Assembly: GCA_030591685.1 (NCBI GenBank)
Contig: JAUVAX010000010.1
Coordinates: 1 to 64,000, forward strand
Length of the DNA stretch: 64,000 bases
Source of the DNA: Pseudobdellovibrionaceae bacterium
GTDB lineage: Bacteria > Bdellovibrionota > Bdellovibrionia > Bdellovibrionales > UBA1609
Reading direction: 5' to 3'
The notes under the pieces are model-generated. The model ran no database searches. It saw nothing but the letters and a program-made list of their open reading frames with translations, and was not told the DNA's origin. Positions 8,582 through 17,774 of this stretch are shown in pieces. Position 1 is the stretch's first letter; every line of letters begins with the position of its first letter. Made by a program: the position numbers and the translations under genes.

Positions 8582-10123
8582 GTGGAAAATAAAATATTAA
8601 TTTTAGACTTTGGCTCACAGTTTACCCAACTCATCGCAAGACGTTTGCGAGAGTTTCATGTGTACTGTGAAATTCACCCTTTTAATTACCCCCTAGAGAA
8701 AATAAAACAGTTTAACCCCAAGGGTATTATACTTAGCGGGGGGCCGTTTTCAGTTTACGATAAGGGGGCACCGCTCAGAGAGGTGAAGCCGCTCTCTCAA
8801 ATAGCCCCTCTTTTAGGGGTTTGTTACGGGATGCAGTTAATTATTAAAGAGTTTGGTGGCCTTGTTGAGAGCTCCGGTAAAAGAGAGTACGGCGAGAGCG
8901 TTATACAGTGGGAAGCCCCCTTAGTGGAGCACATTAGTAAAACCCAAACCGTATGGATGAGTCATGGGGATGTAGTTAAAGCCCCCCCTGAGGGGTTTGA
9001 AATTTTAGCCCATTCAGAAAACAATCACCCTGCCGTTATGAAGTCAAAAAACGTATGGTGTTACCAGTTTCACCCAGAGGTTTCGCACACCGAAAACGGG
9101 GGGGACCTTATAAAGGCTTTCGCTTTTGGGCTCTGTGGTGTAAAGCCCTCATGGTCTATGAAGAGCATCAAAGATGAGCTCATAGCTGAAATACAAAACT
9201 CTGTGGCCGAGGGTGAAAGTGTACTCTGTGCCCTGAGTGGCGGAGTGGACTCGACCGTTGTAGGCACCCTGCTCACTCAAGCATTAGGCCATGAAAGAGT
9301 GCACTGTGTGTTTGTCGACAATGGATTATTGAGAAAAGATGAGTTTGAAAGAGTCATAAAACTTTATAGTCAATTAGGTCTAAATGTTGATGGGGTTGAT
9401 GCTCGTCAAAAGTTTATGACTGAGCTTAAGGGGCTGACAGACCCTGAACAAAAGCGTAAAACCATTGGGCGAGTTTTTATTGAAGTTTTTAAAGAATCTA
9501 TAGATAAAATAACCACCACAGGTGGTGAAAAAATAAAATGGCTAGCCCAGGGTACACTTTATCCGGACCGAATAGAGAGTGTGAGCGTTTATGGTAAGAG
9601 CTCTACCATAAAATCACACCATAATGTTGGTGGCCTGCCAAAGGACCTAAATTTAAGCTTAGTTGAGCCGCTAAAGAACCTATTTAAAGACGAGGTGCGA
9701 GAGCTTGGCAAGGCCTTAGGTATACCCCATAATGCCCTCTGGAGGCACCCCTTCCCCGGCCCCGGCTTAGCCATTCGGTGTATTGGCGAGGTGAATGAAG
9801 AGGACTTAAACACTCTCAGAGAGGTCGACAGTGTTTTTATCAATGAGCTCGTTAAGCACAATTTATACGACTCTATTTGGCAGGCATTTTGTGTTCTATT
9901 GCCCGTTCAAACAGTCGGCGTACAGGGGGATCAAAGAACCTACGATAAAGTCGTTGCCCTAAGAGCGGTCACAAGTAAAGACGGCATGACAGCTGACTGG
10001 TTTGACTTTCCTTATGAGTTTTTAAAATCTGTGTCTAACAAAATAACTAATGAGGTTCGAGGGGTAAACCGTGTGGTTTATGATATTACTAGCAAACCAC
10101 CCGGCACCATAGAGTGGGAGTAG
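8582..10123 (+). CDS. guaA: GMP synthase (glutamine-hydrolysing)
   Basis: 513 residues, GTG start. It converts XMP to GMP using glutamine and ATP. The N-terminal class I glutamine amidotransferase has nucleophile Cys81 ('GVCYGMQLI') and the His/Glu pair in 'FHPEVSH'. The ATP-pyrophosphatase domain carries the P-loop 'ALSGGVDSTV'. The C-terminal dimerisation domain ends with the family's usual 'KPPGTIEWE'. It directly follows guaB. Its end is four bases from the convergent HAMP-like gene, and no separating terminator hairpin is visible. Confidence 0.97.
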   Translation: MENKILILDFGSQFTQLIARRLREFHVYCEIHPFNYPLEKIKQFNPKGIILSGGPFSVYDKGAPLREVKPLSQIAPLLGVCYGMQLIIKEFGGLVESSGKREYGESVIQWEAPLVEHISKTQTVWMSHGDVVKAPPEGFEILAHSENNHPAVMKSKNVWCYQFHPEVSHTENGGDLIKAFAFGLCGVKPSWSMKSIKDELIAEIQNSVAEGESVLCALSGGVDSTVVGTLLTQALGHERVHCVFVDNGLLRKDEFERVIKLYSQLGLNVDGVDARQKFMTELKGLTDPEQKRKTIGRVFIEVFKESIDKITTTGGEKIKWLAQGTLYPDRIESVSVYGKSSTIKSHHNVGGLPKDLNLSLVEPLKNLFKDEVRELGKALGIPHNALWRHPFPGPGLAIRCIGEVNEEDLNTLREVDSVFINELVKHNLYDSIWQAFCVLLPVQTVGVQGDQRTYDKVVALRAVTSKDGMTADWFDFPYEFLKSVSNKITNEVRGVNRVVYDITSKPPGTIEWE

Positions 10124-10127
10124 ATTT

Positions 10128-10568
10128 TTACTTTTTCGTGCTTTCGACATAATCATTAATAGAGCGTGCAACGCCCTCGACTAAGTCCCCTTTTCTGAAC
10201 TTTATGGGGGTGAGCTCGTTTTTTTCAGCACATGTTTTAAAGTGCATTCTGATTCGGTAAAGCGGGCCTGCAAATTTATGAGAAAATATAATACCTAAAA
10301 TACACGAAAAAATAACTATAATCGCCGCTAATAAATAAAAAGTTTTAATTAAAATAATTTCCTGATTTTGTAGTATTTCAAAATACTGTGGAGCAAGGGC
10401 AGGGGGGAGTTGTTGGCCCCCTTTATGTAAAGTTTCAAATAAATTATTTAACTGAAGCTTTTGTGCAAATCCAAAAATAGTTAAAAAGATAAGTGATAAA
10501 GCCGCCGAAAAGGCCACCATCTGAAACTGAAGGTGAGGTTCAATTAAAAATTTAATACGGATCTTCAT
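10128..10568 (-). CDS. two-helix membrane protein with HAMP-like region
   Basis: The ORF track extends this frame to 10802, but that N-terminus runs into the tRNA gene at 10773-10849. I chose the ATG at 10568 (MKIRIKFLIEPHLQFQM), which has GAGG six bases upstream and gives 146 residues. Two transmembrane helices (about residues 17-35 and 73-96) flank a short periplasmic segment. They are followed by 'SHKFAGPLYRIRMHFK' and 'FRKGDLVEGVARSIND', the pattern of HAMP linkers in sensor proteins of this type. There is no output domain, so it may be an accessory sensor or structural subunit. It stands alone, convergent with guaA. Confidence 0.7.
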   Translation of the reverse strand: MKIRIKFLIEPHLQFQMVAFSAALSLIFLTIFGFAQKLQLNNLFETLHKGGQQLPPALAPQYFEILQNQEIILIKTFYLLAAIIVIFSCILGIIFSHKFAGPLYRIRMHFKTCAEKNELTPIKFRKGDLVEGVARSINDYVESTKK

Positions 10569-10772
10569 TTGTAGCCTCATTTTTAAGGGAGTTATAAATC
10601 TAAATTCTAACCGAGAAATCCTTAAAAGAAAAACCCCGACTAGACCTTGCAGGGGTTTGAAGAGCCAAAAAAACAGGGAGTTAGTAGGAAGGTTGCGTAT
10701 TTCTAGGTTCTTCAGGCTCCACTGCATAAAGCAGTGAAGTGAGGAAATCCAGTTGTAGAGGTGTAAAGTTAA

Positions 10773-10849
10773 TGGTGCACCCGGAAGGATTCGAACCTTC
10801 AACCCTCGGATTCGAAGTCCGATACTCTATCCAGTTGAGCCACGGGTGC
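10773..10849 (-). tRNA. tRNA-Arg (anticodon UCG)
   Basis: A 77-nt cloverleaf on the minus strand. The acceptor stem is GCACCCG/CGGGTGC with discriminator A and an encoded CCA end. The anticodon stem-loop TCGGA-CTTCGAA-TCCGA gives anticodon UCG, reading CGA-type arginine codons. The T-arm contains GGTTCGAATCC. All stems pair. It sits between queF and the HAMP-like gene, both on the same strand. Confidence 0.96.
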
Positions 10850-10909
10850 AAATACTCTTTGAGTTCATGAGTTTTTAAATGAAATGAGCAAAACAAGCAA
10901 CGAAAATAA

Positions 10910-11293
10910 TTAGGACTCTTTTTGGTGCTGAGCCTTAATAATAGTTTTAATGTTGCCGCGTACGCTAAAATCACCGATCACCTCTATTTCTAGGGGGTCG
11001 AGTAGCTTAATGAAGTCGTCCATAATATTGTTAGTGACGTCTTCGTGAAAGACGCGTTTATCTCTAAAGCCATTAATATAGAGTTTTAAAGATTTTAACT
11101 CGACGCACCATTTTTCGGGGATGTATTTGATCTTAATGGTCGCAAAGTCAGGAAAGCCGCTTCGGGGGCACACACAGGTGAACTCGGGGCACTCAAAGTA
11201 AATTTCATACCGTCGGACTTGGGTTCGGTTTTCAAAGCGTTCAAGTTTATTATTTTCAATGGCGATTTCGCCGTAGAGCTTGTCTTGGCCCAT
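10910..11293 (-). CDS. queF: NADPH-dependent 7-cyano-7-deazaguanine reductase (QueF, short type)
   Basis: About 127 residues, the single-domain type I QueF that reduces preQ0 to preQ1 in queuosine biosynthesis. The catalytic Cys and Asp lie in 'FTCVCPRSGFPDF' (Cys43 and Asp50 in ORF-track numbering), and the family motif is 'ELKSLKLYINGFRD'. Two adjacent ATGs (11296 and 11293) follow GGAG; the second has better spacing and is used here. No other queuosine genes are nearby. The upstream gap shows no preQ1-riboswitch pattern that I can recognise. The tRNA-Arg gene lies 60 bases downstream. Confidence 0.93.
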   Translation of the reverse strand: MGQDKLYGEIAIENNKLERFENRTQVRRYEIYFECPEFTCVCPRSGFPDFATIKIKYIPEKWCVELKSLKLYINGFRDKRVFHEDVTNNIMDDFIKLLDPLEIEVIGDFSVRGNIKTIIKAQHQKES

Positions 11294-11499
11294 CATCTCT
11301 CCGTAAAAGTAAATTTAGTTTTTATAATTTACCATTAACAACTTGCTTTTATTAAACGCAAGAAATAAATTTATAAAGATGGTTTCTTTGCTTTTTTAGT
11401 TTATGATTTTAACCATTAAGGTCGTTTGTTTTGCCTTTTCAGGCCAAGTAGCAAATGTTTTTTGTAGCTTTATGTAAAAAAAAATGGATATTTAGTTTT

Positions 11500-12009
11500 A
11501 TGAAATTATTATTTAGTTTGTTGTGTTTAGTTTTAGGGGCCTGTTCAACGCCTGATAAGCTCGCTTGTGTCAGCCAAGACTGGTATGAGGTGGCTCGCAC
11601 GGTGGCGGCTCAAGGTAAAAAAGCTCATAATTTGCAAACCCTATTTAACCAGTGCAGTAATGGGGATGAAAAACAAGCTCAAGTTCTTTACGTAAATGGT
11701 CGCAATGCGGGCCTCTCGCGGTACTGCGACCCTGAAAATGGGTTTGAACTAGGTAGGGTTAACGTGCCCTACAACTCTGTGTGCCCTAAAGACTTAGAGG
11801 ATGATTTTTTAAGTTCTTATGGTAAAGGGCAACATTTTTCTCGATTAAAAAATATCAATAGAAACTTGAAAGAAAAAATAAAAAAAATTAAAAGCAAGTG
11901 GGTTAAGGGGCGAATAAACAACGATGTTTTATTTGAACTCAAAAAAATGCGACAACAAGTCGAGAAAAACCAGCGCGCCCTAACTGTGCTGAGAAATAAA
12001 TTTATTTAG
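11500..12009 (+). CDS. DUF2799-family lipoprotein
   Basis: The start is moved from 11455 to the ATG at 11500 so that the product begins MKLLFSLLCLVLGACSTP, a lipoprotein signal with lipobox LGAC. The mature part has the DUF2799 pattern 'YVNGRNAGLSRYC', followed by 'GFELGR' and 'VPYNSVCP', with paired conserved cysteines. After that comes a Lys-rich, probably coiled-coil C-terminus from about residue 115. The function of DUF2799 is unknown; members are small Gram-negative lipoproteins. Its 3' end overlaps the convergent trmH-like gene by 8 bases. Confidence 0.8.
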   Translation: MKLLFSLLCLVLGACSTPDKLACVSQDWYEVARTVAAQGKKAHNLQTLFNQCSNGDEKQAQVLYVNGRNAGLSRYCDPENGFELGRVNVPYNSVCPKDLEDDFLSSYGKGQHFSRLKNINRNLKEKIKKIKSKWVKGRINNDVLFELKKMRQQVEKNQRALTVLRNKFI

Positions 12010-12739
12010 AGAACTTAATATTTTTTAGGATTTTTCGAGCGTTATTAGTAGCCAATAAAAAATAATGAGCCCTTAAAAAGTGCTCTTCTTTTTCGGTGAG
12101 ATCACCACTCAACCCAAGTCTATTTTTACGATCATTAAAAACATGTTGATAACTTAAAGACGCCGCGACTGAAATATTAAAACTTTGGGTAAACCCATGC
12201 ATTGGTAAAATAACACTAGCATCGCAAAGGTCACGAACCTCATTTGAGACCCCGTCTTTTTCGTTGCCAAAAACAAGGGCCGTGGGTTTTGAAAAATCAA
12301 TATCACTAATTGTGACAGCGGCCTGTAAGTCGGTAGCAAATATTTGGTAGCCAGAGTTTTTTAAGGATTGAATGCAAGGCTCTGGGCGGGAGTATTTTTT
12401 TATATCTAACCATTTTTCGGCACCAGTTGTTACACGGTTTGCTGTTTTAAATTTTGAGTTTTCTTGTTGAATAATATGAAAGTGATAAAACCCAAAAGCT
12501 TCAGCTGACCTCATAGCGGCACTAATGTTACCAAAATCATAAATATTCTCAGTAATGGTGGCAAAATTGTAGGTGCGGTGCTTGAGGGTGCGGTTTATTA
12601 TGCGTTGCCTCTCTGGGGAGAGGTAAGTGCTCAGGGCCTCGATAACCTGCGTGGCCGTAAGAGTACGGCCGTCGATATCAAACGGCTCCTGTAGAGGGAG
12701 GCCTTGCGGGCCCCAAGGGGGGGTGTTTTCAGTGTCCAT
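12002..12739 (-). CDS. trmH: TrmH-family (SpoU) tRNA/rRNA 2'-O-methyltransferase
   Basis: 245 residues of the SPOUT class with a deep trefoil knot that binds SAM. The three signature motifs are present: 'NISAAMRSAEAFGFYH' (motif 1), 'ALVFGNEKDGVSNEV' (motif 2) and 'ILPMHGFTQSFNISVAASL' (motif 3). The short N-terminal helical extension and C-terminal tail resemble TrmH, which methylates G18 of tRNA, rather than RlmB with its L30e-like domain. A 23S rRNA target cannot be excluded. It is followed after a short gap by the THUMP methyltransferase gene on the same strand, so both may form an RNA-modification pair. Confidence 0.85.
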   Translation of the reverse strand: MDTENTPPWGPQGLPLQEPFDIDGRTLTATQVIEALSTYLSPERQRIINRTLKHRTYNFATITENIYDFGNISAAMRSAEAFGFYHFHIIQQENSKFKTANRVTTGAEKWLDIKKYSRPEPCIQSLKNSGYQIFATDLQAAVTISDIDFSKPTALVFGNEKDGVSNEVRDLCDASVILPMHGFTQSFNISVAASLSYQHVFNDRKNRLGLSGDLTEKEEHFLRAHYFLLATNNARKILKNIKFSK

Positions 12740-12757
12740 AGGGCTAATACCTTTAAA

Positions 12758-13888
12758 TTAAAATGAGGACTTTTCAACAAATAAATGAAAAGTCACATCA
12801 ATGGAGCCATTTTTTATTTTGAGCTCCGATTTTTTTTTGTATTCACTCGGCGGTTTGACTTGTGTATTAGAGGGCAAAAGAAGGCCTATGGCTTGAGGGT
12901 GGTACTGTTCGGCAATAGAGGTCATAAGTAGGTTTGAGGGTATTTTACTAAGCCTCTCCCCATAAGGGGGGTTTGTTATAACAATTGACGGAGCGAGACC
13001 CTGAGTATCAGAGGGGGGGCTTAGAAGGTCTCGATGACTTATTTGAATATCTGACCCCCCAAAATTTTTGATGTTCTCAGTACAGGCCTTGATGGCCTCT
13101 TCAGAGTTATCGAATCCAAAAAAGTTTTTAAAGGTTGTTTTATTAACTGTGGGAGGGAGGACTTTAAGTTGTAACTTTTCAAGCAAACGAAAGTGCATAA
13201 AGCTAAAGGTTCTAAAAGCGTTCGTAGGCTTATACAGCCCAGCGGCTTCGGTTAAAAAAGTCCCACTGCCTACAAGAGGGTCAATAAGGGTTAAATCACT
13301 TGGGCTTAAAGGCAGTTCATTGATTGAAAACAATAAAAGGCCTGCGGCTAAGTTTTCTCTCAAGGGGGCTTTTGTTGAAAAGGTCTTATAGCCCCTTTTA
13401 AATAAGTGCTCACCAGAGGTGTCAACGCTCAGTGTGCAGATGTCATCATAAAACTGCACATGAAAAGCCTGAGGCTCAGAACCTTGCGTAGTCCTAGGGG
13501 GTTGCCCTATGCGGTATTTGGTATAAGCTTTATTGCACACCTCAAGAAGACGTCTTTTATGAAACAATCGAGAGGTTTTACTTGAGATCTTCCACTGCAC
13601 CTCGCCTTTAGTGGCGTAATCCCCCCATGGGATTTTTTTAAGTTTTTGGTAGAGCTTTTCAAAGTCTGTGCATTTAAATTTTTTTAGTCTTAGTAATATT
13701 CTTGTGGGGACTTTAAGTACTAAGTTTAAACTTAGGCCCACTTCAAGGGGGGCTAAAAGAGAAATCCCCCCTTTGGATCTTGTAATAGCCTTACTGTCCA
13801 GTTGAACCCAGGACTGAAGCTCAGATAAGGCAACCCCCTCTAAGCCTAAGGGGATGACTAAATAAAATTCGTAGACTTGATCTTTCAT
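12758..13888 (-). CDS. THUMP-domain class I SAM-dependent RNA methyltransferase
   Basis: 376 residues. The N-terminus ('FYLVIPLGLEGVALSEL') and the region to about 150 form the THUMP/ferredoxin-like RNA-binding part of RlmL/YpsC/TrmG-type enzymes. The catalytic domain has 'LIDPLVGSGTFLTEAA' for SAM binding and 'VITNPPYGERL', the NPPY motif of N-methyltransferases acting on exocyclic amino groups. It is most likely a 23S rRNA m2G or tRNA m2G methyltransferase. It lacks the second (RlmK-like) half, so it is not the fused E. coli RlmKL. It is upstream of the TrmH-family gene on the same strand. Confidence 0.85.
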   Translation of the reverse strand: MKDQVYEFYLVIPLGLEGVALSELQSWVQLDSKAITRSKGGISLLAPLEVGLSLNLVLKVPTRILLRLKKFKCTDFEKLYQKLKKIPWGDYATKGEVQWKISSKTSRLFHKRRLLEVCNKAYTKYRIGQPPRTTQGSEPQAFHVQFYDDICTLSVDTSGEHLFKRGYKTFSTKAPLRENLAAGLLLFSINELPLSPSDLTLIDPLVGSGTFLTEAAGLYKPTNAFRTFSFMHFRLLEKLQLKVLPPTVNKTTFKNFFGFDNSEEAIKACTENIKNFGGSDIQISHRDLLSPPSDTQGLAPSIVITNPPYGERLSKIPSNLLMTSIAEQYHPQAIGLLLPSNTQVKPPSEYKKKSELKIKNGSIDVTFHLFVEKSSF

Positions 13889-13967
13889 AGGTCAATAATG
13901 CTTGCGTTTGTTACTTTTTCAAGTGATGCTTTACTAGATTATAAAAATAACAAAAGGGGATGAGCCT

Positions 13968-14486
13968 ATGAAGTTACTATTAAGTTTTATATTAGCCCTA
14001 GGGGTGTTTGCAGCGACTGAAAAATCTCAAGCCCTGCTGCTTGAGCCCATATTTGGCATTGGCCCAGGTACTTTGCACTTTGAAACCATTGTCCCTGGCA
14101 CATTTTTAGATGACAAGCACACTGGCACCTATTTTGGTGGGCGCGTTGGTACTGACATTATGGGTATGTTTTTTACGGCCCTTGATTACAGGGTCGGCTC
14201 TCTTAAGGCTGACCTTAATGGGTCGTTAGATCGAACTATGATGGGTCTTATTTTTGGTGTAGATTTACCACTAGTGAGAGCCTGGGCTGGTTATAACTTT
14301 CAAGACGACATTAAGGGTACAATATCAGGTGTGCAAAGAACCATTAAAGGCTCTTCAATAACCCTTGGTGCAGGCTTAGGCTTGATCCCCTTTATCGAAG
14401 TGGGGCTAGAGTACATAATGATGACTAAAGGCTCTGAAAAAGACAATACGGCCCTTTTAAACATAAGCGTACCGTTTGATTTGTAA
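13968..14486 (+). CDS. small exported beta-barrel-like protein
   Basis: 172 residues with a signal peptide ('LLLSFILALGVFAATEKSQA') and then alternating hydrophobic strands rich in Gly and aromatics ('TGTYFGGRVGTDIMGMFFTALDYRVG', 'SSITLGAGLGLIPFIEVGLEYIMM'), ending in a hydrophobic residue. This looks like an eight-strand outer-membrane barrel. There is no named family that I can assign. It has its own intrinsic terminator 24 bases after the stop codon and appears monocistronic. Confidence 0.7.
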   Translation: MKLLLSFILALGVFAATEKSQALLLEPIFGIGPGTLHFETIVPGTFLDDKHTGTYFGGRVGTDIMGMFFTALDYRVGSLKADLNGSLDRTMMGLIFGVDLPLVRAWAGYNFQDDIKGTISGVQRTIKGSSITLGAGLGLIPFIEVGLEYIMMTKGSEKDNTALLNISVPFDL

Positions 14487-14510
14487 TATTTTTTTAAGTT
14501 GATGCTTTTG

Positions 14511-14542
14511 ACCCCAGTAAATAAATTTTGCTGGGGTTTTTT
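14511..14542 (+). terminator. intrinsic terminator after barrel gene
   Basis: A 7-bp stem, accccag / ctggggt, with a 13-base loop and a run of Ts immediately after. It lies 24 bases past the stop of the exported barrel gene and abuts the stop codon of the convergent heme A synthase gene. Confidence 0.8.
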
Positions 14543-15554
14543 ATTTAAAGCTATGTGCTGAGTACAAGCTGGCCATTAATACAACGACGGCCCCTGTTTG
14601 GTGTGCAATAGCGAGTGTTAATGGGACAAAGTAAATTAAAGTAAGTACACCTAAAGAAAACTGCAATAAAATACAAACAAACAATATATATGAGGTCTTT
14701 GTTTGGCGAGAGTTAAACGCCCCTGTTGTTGCTTTGTAATATAAAAAGGCTGAGGTAAAAAACAAAGACCAGCCCAGGGTGCGATGTATAAACTGCACTG
14801 TGATTTTGTTTTCAAAAATATTTATCCAAAAACTGTTAAACATCCCTAAGCCATTTGGGACCCACTGGTCACCCATTAAAGGAAAGGTGTTATAACCAAA
14901 ACCCGCTTTTAACCCGGCGGTAAAAGCACCGTAGGTGAGTTGTAAGGTAACAAGAGCCAGTATAATAAGGGTAAATTTAAACCAAAATTTGTGAGGCTGT
15001 TTTTTAAGGTCAAGTAGGTCTAAAATAATCCAGAACAGGTAACTAAATATAACTAAGGCTAACATAAAGTGAGCAGCTAACCGGTAGTGGCTCACATCGG
15101 GGTTATTAATAAGCCCACTTTTAACCATGTACCAACCCATAAGCCCCTGTAGAGCACCGAGAGAAAAACCAACCCAAAGTTTTTTAGTTAACCCATGGGC
15201 TTTAAGAGTCCCTTTAAATTGCATAATAAGCATTGGGATTAAAAATACGAGCCCTACAAGTCGACCGAGCAACCGGTGAAAGTACTCCCAGTAAAAAATA
15301 TACTTAAACTCACTAAGGCTCATGTTGGTGTTGATTATTTTATACTCTGGATAGAGTTTATATTTATTAAAAACACTCATCCAGTCGCCTTCATTAAGGG
15401 GTGGCAGTACGCCCATTAATGGGCGCCATTCGACCATTGAGAGGCCAGAGTCGGTGAGCCTTGTCATGCCGCCGACGAAAACCATGGCGTAGACTAAAAA
15501 ACATACAATGGAGAGCCAAATAATAAGGCCGAGCTTGTTTTTATGTGTATTCAT
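14541..15554 (-). CDS. ctaA: heme A synthase, COX15/CtaA family
   Basis: A 337-residue polytopic membrane protein with about eight helices that oxidises heme O to heme A for aa3-type cytochrome oxidases. Diagnostic blocks are 'GGMTRLTDSGLSMVEWRP', 'YWEYFHRLLGRLVGL', 'YRLAAHFMLALVIF', 'FIHRTLGWSLFF' and 'AIAHQTGAVVVL'; their four histidines are the expected heme ligands. The KF/YWEYFHR form is the proteobacterial/mitochondrial COX15 subtype. No other oxidase assembly genes are adjacent. It implies aerobic respiration with heme A. Confidence 0.93.
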   Translation of the reverse strand: MNTHKNKLGLIIWLSIVCFLVYAMVFVGGMTRLTDSGLSMVEWRPLMGVLPPLNEGDWMSVFNKYKLYPEYKIINTNMSLSEFKYIFYWEYFHRLLGRLVGLVFLIPMLIMQFKGTLKAHGLTKKLWVGFSLGALQGLMGWYMVKSGLINNPDVSHYRLAAHFMLALVIFSYLFWIILDLLDLKKQPHKFWFKFTLIILALVTLQLTYGAFTAGLKAGFGYNTFPLMGDQWVPNGLGMFNSFWINIFENKITVQFIHRTLGWSLFFTSAFLYYKATTGAFNSRQTKTSYILFVCILLQFSLGVLTLIYFVPLTLAIAHQTGAVVVLMASLYSAHSFK

Positions 15555-15954
15555 AAGACTTAAGTTTCTAGCAGGTTTATATCCAACTGGCTAGGGTAAT
15601 GAACAGCGATTATTTAGCAGTATTAGGGCTTTTTTAAAATAACTTAGGGGGCGAACCCACAAATAAGGGGGCTTTGATGAGAGGGCCCTGTAACAAAAGG
15701 GCTGGCCTTGAGCCTCTCTAGTACAGCGGATCAATAAGAAGGTTTAATAATTTAGGGGGGGCCACAGAGAGAACGACTAAGGTCTTGAAAAGGATTAGAA
15801 AGGGCTAGACCCTTCTAATGTGTGGGTCTGTTATGCCAAAACACTAAGGTCAAACTGAGGGATTTAGTGGCAATGTAAAAAGCTTATGTAAATACTTAAT
15901 ATATCATGAGTTTTTAGTTTAGAAGTTTGACTCAAAAGCCGATTTATAAACACT
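15555..15954. other. 400-base intergenic region with one hairpin
   Basis: The gap between the divergent heme A synthase and glycosyltransferase genes should hold both promoters. The one clear structure is an inverted repeat, attagaaaggg (15794-15804) / cccttctaat (15810-15819), with one bulged base and no U-tract. Several G-runs occur. I see no ORF, tRNA or known riboswitch. Confidence 0.45.
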
Positions 15955-17124
15955 ATGCCTCGTATTTTACAAGTATGTAATACTGACTTTTATTTATCTA
16001 AATTTTTAAGGCCTCTTATTTTAGAGTTGCATCATCGTGGCTATGAAGTGGAGTGCCTTTGTAGTGGCACAAATACTCCCAGTGAATTTAAAACTCTTGG
16101 CATTAAGGTGCATAATTTTGATTTTCCGCAAAAAGCTTCAGTGAGTTCTTTTATACGAAGTACTCAAAAGATGACTGAATTTTTAAAAGAAAATAATTTT
16201 GATTGCATAAACAGCCACAACAGAAACGCTAGCATAGTGGCAAGGCTAGCAGCATGGCGTGCTAAAGTGCCAGTGAACTTATACACAGCGCACGGATTTT
16301 ATTTTCATGATGATCAGCCCTTTATAATAAATCAATTAACTGAACTTTTTGAAGGCCTGCTTTCAAAAATTACAACACACACTTTAAGTCAAAGCCACGA
16401 GGACACATTAAAGATGGTGAAGCATGGTTGGATTGATGAGAGCAAAATAACAACCATCGGCAACGGTATTAACGTTGAAAAGTTCTCACCAAAATCAAAT
16501 AAATCACAGCTTTGTAAAAAACTATCGTTAACTGAAAAATTTAGAGTGGTCACTGTCGGTCGCCTGGTAAAGGGTAAAGGCTTTAGAGACTTAATACATG
16601 CTTTTAATGACTTTCAAGAGGGCAAGGATGTTGAGCTTCTTTTTATAGGCGGAAACCTTAAAAACGATATAGAACCAGAGCATGATAGTTATACTGATCT
16701 TATTAAAAGCCTAGGGCTTGAGGATAAAGTTAAAATAACTGGCCTTATTGATAATGTCGAAGAGTACTTAGGGGCAAGTGATGTTTTTGTTCTGCCCTCG
16801 TACCGTGAAGGTGTACCCAGGGCACTACTAGAGGCTATGTGTATGCAGTTGCCAGTGATTGCTACTAATATAAGAGGCGCTAGAGAGATAATAAGAGTCA
16901 ACAGTAATGGGTTGTTATTTACGCCACATAACGTAACTCTGTTGACAGAACTTTTAGATGAGATTTTTTCTGATCATTGCAATCGCAAACGTATTGGCGA
17001 AGAGGGACGGTCCACAGTGCTCAAAAATTTTAATGAAATACAGTACACTAAAGTACAAGCAAACTTAATTGATCAACTTTTAATGTCACCAGGTAAAGGG
17101 GAGAGTCATGCCATCAGCAGTTAA
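15955..17124 (+). CDS. glycosyltransferase family 4 (GT-B fold)
   Basis: 389 residues. The N-terminal half has a Rossmann-like acceptor domain ('ILQVCNTDFYLSKFLRPLILEL'); the C-terminal half has 'VVTVGRLVKGKGFRDLI' and the nucleotide-sugar motif 'PSYREGVPRALLEAMCMQLP', the retaining GT4 E-x7-E region. It resembles enzymes that add a sugar to lipid-linked exopolysaccharide or capsule intermediates. Specificity is unknown. It overlaps the next gene (methyltransferase) by 17 bases and leads a three-gene surface-polysaccharide cassette. Confidence 0.9.
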   Translation: MPRILQVCNTDFYLSKFLRPLILELHHRGYEVECLCSGTNTPSEFKTLGIKVHNFDFPQKASVSSFIRSTQKMTEFLKENNFDCINSHNRNASIVARLAAWRAKVPVNLYTAHGFYFHDDQPFIINQLTELFEGLLSKITTHTLSQSHEDTLKMVKHGWIDESKITTIGNGINVEKFSPKSNKSQLCKKLSLTEKFRVVTVGRLVKGKGFRDLIHAFNDFQEGKDVELLFIGGNLKNDIEPEHDSYTDLIKSLGLEDKVKITGLIDNVEEYLGASDVFVLPSYREGVPRALLEAMCMQLPVIATNIRGAREIIRVNSNGLLFTPHNVTLLTELLDEIFSDHCNRKRIGEEGRSTVLKNFNEIQYTKVQANLIDQLLMSPGKGESHAISS

Positions 17125-17773
17125 ACAACAACAGGTGAAGCAATTTTTTGATGGGTACGCAAAAGACTTTAATAGTATTTACCAAGAGCATGAAAAGTCA
17201 GTTTTTAATCGCTCACGAGATCGATTTTTAAGGGCGAGCATGTTTAGTCGATTTGAAGAGGCTTATAATTACTTTAAGGCTCACAATATTAAGTCATTGA
17301 TAGACGTGGGCTGCGGGCCAGGGGTTCATGATGTGTTACTGGCAAAGGGCTTAGATATGAACATAACGGGCGTAGATATTTCAACGTCAATGATTGAGGT
17401 GGCAAAAAAAAATGCAAACGATAATAACTTAAGTGAAAAGTGTAACTTCAAAGTGGGTAACTTTTTTGATTTAAATTTTGATCAAAACTTTGAGGCGAGT
17501 TTGTGTGTAGGAGTGCTTGAGTATATTGAGGACCCCTCTTCGTTTATTAAAAAAATGATAGACTGTACAAGTAAAGCCGTGCTGTTTAGTTTGCCTGTAA
17601 AATACCACTGGCTCACACCACAGAGGTCACTGAGATATAAATTAAGAAAATGTCCCCTGTGGTTTTACACAGAAAATGACATACATAAACTCATGAAAAC
17701 AGTTGGAGTTGAGAGGTACATAATAAAAAAATTAAATCGAGACTACCTCGTTATTGTTGAAAAGGCTGAATAA
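17108..17773 (+). CDS. class I SAM-dependent methyltransferase
   Basis: 221 residues of a Rossmann-fold methyltransferase. Motif I is 'LIDVGCGPGVHDVLLA', motif II 'ITGVDISTSMIEVAKKNA', and motif IV 'EASLCVGVLEYIEDP'. The substrate is not evident. Its position between a glycosyltransferase and a polysaccharide deacetylase suggests methylation of a sugar or lipid-linked glycan. It starts within the end of the glycosyltransferase gene and its TAA is followed after one base by the deacetylase GTG, so all three appear co-translated. Confidence 0.88.
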   Translation: MPSAVKQQQVKQFFDGYAKDFNSIYQEHEKSVFNRSRDRFLRASMFSRFEEAYNYFKAHNIKSLIDVGCGPGVHDVLLAKGLDMNITGVDISTSMIEVAKKNANDNNLSEKCNFKVGNFFDLNFDQNFEASLCVGVLEYIEDPSSFIKKMIDCTSKAVLFSLPVKYHWLTPQRSLRYKLRKCPLWFYTENDIHKLMKTVGVERYIIKKLNRDYLVIVEKAE

Positions 17774-17774
17774 G

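Noticed and set aside
10569-10802. N-terminal extension of the HAMP-like ORF in the track
   Set aside because: It runs into the tRNA-Arg gene and lacks an SD; a start at 10568 with GAGG is better.
11294-11454. Possible preQ1 riboswitch before queF
   Set aside because: No C-rich loop and A-rich tail arrangement seen near the start codon.
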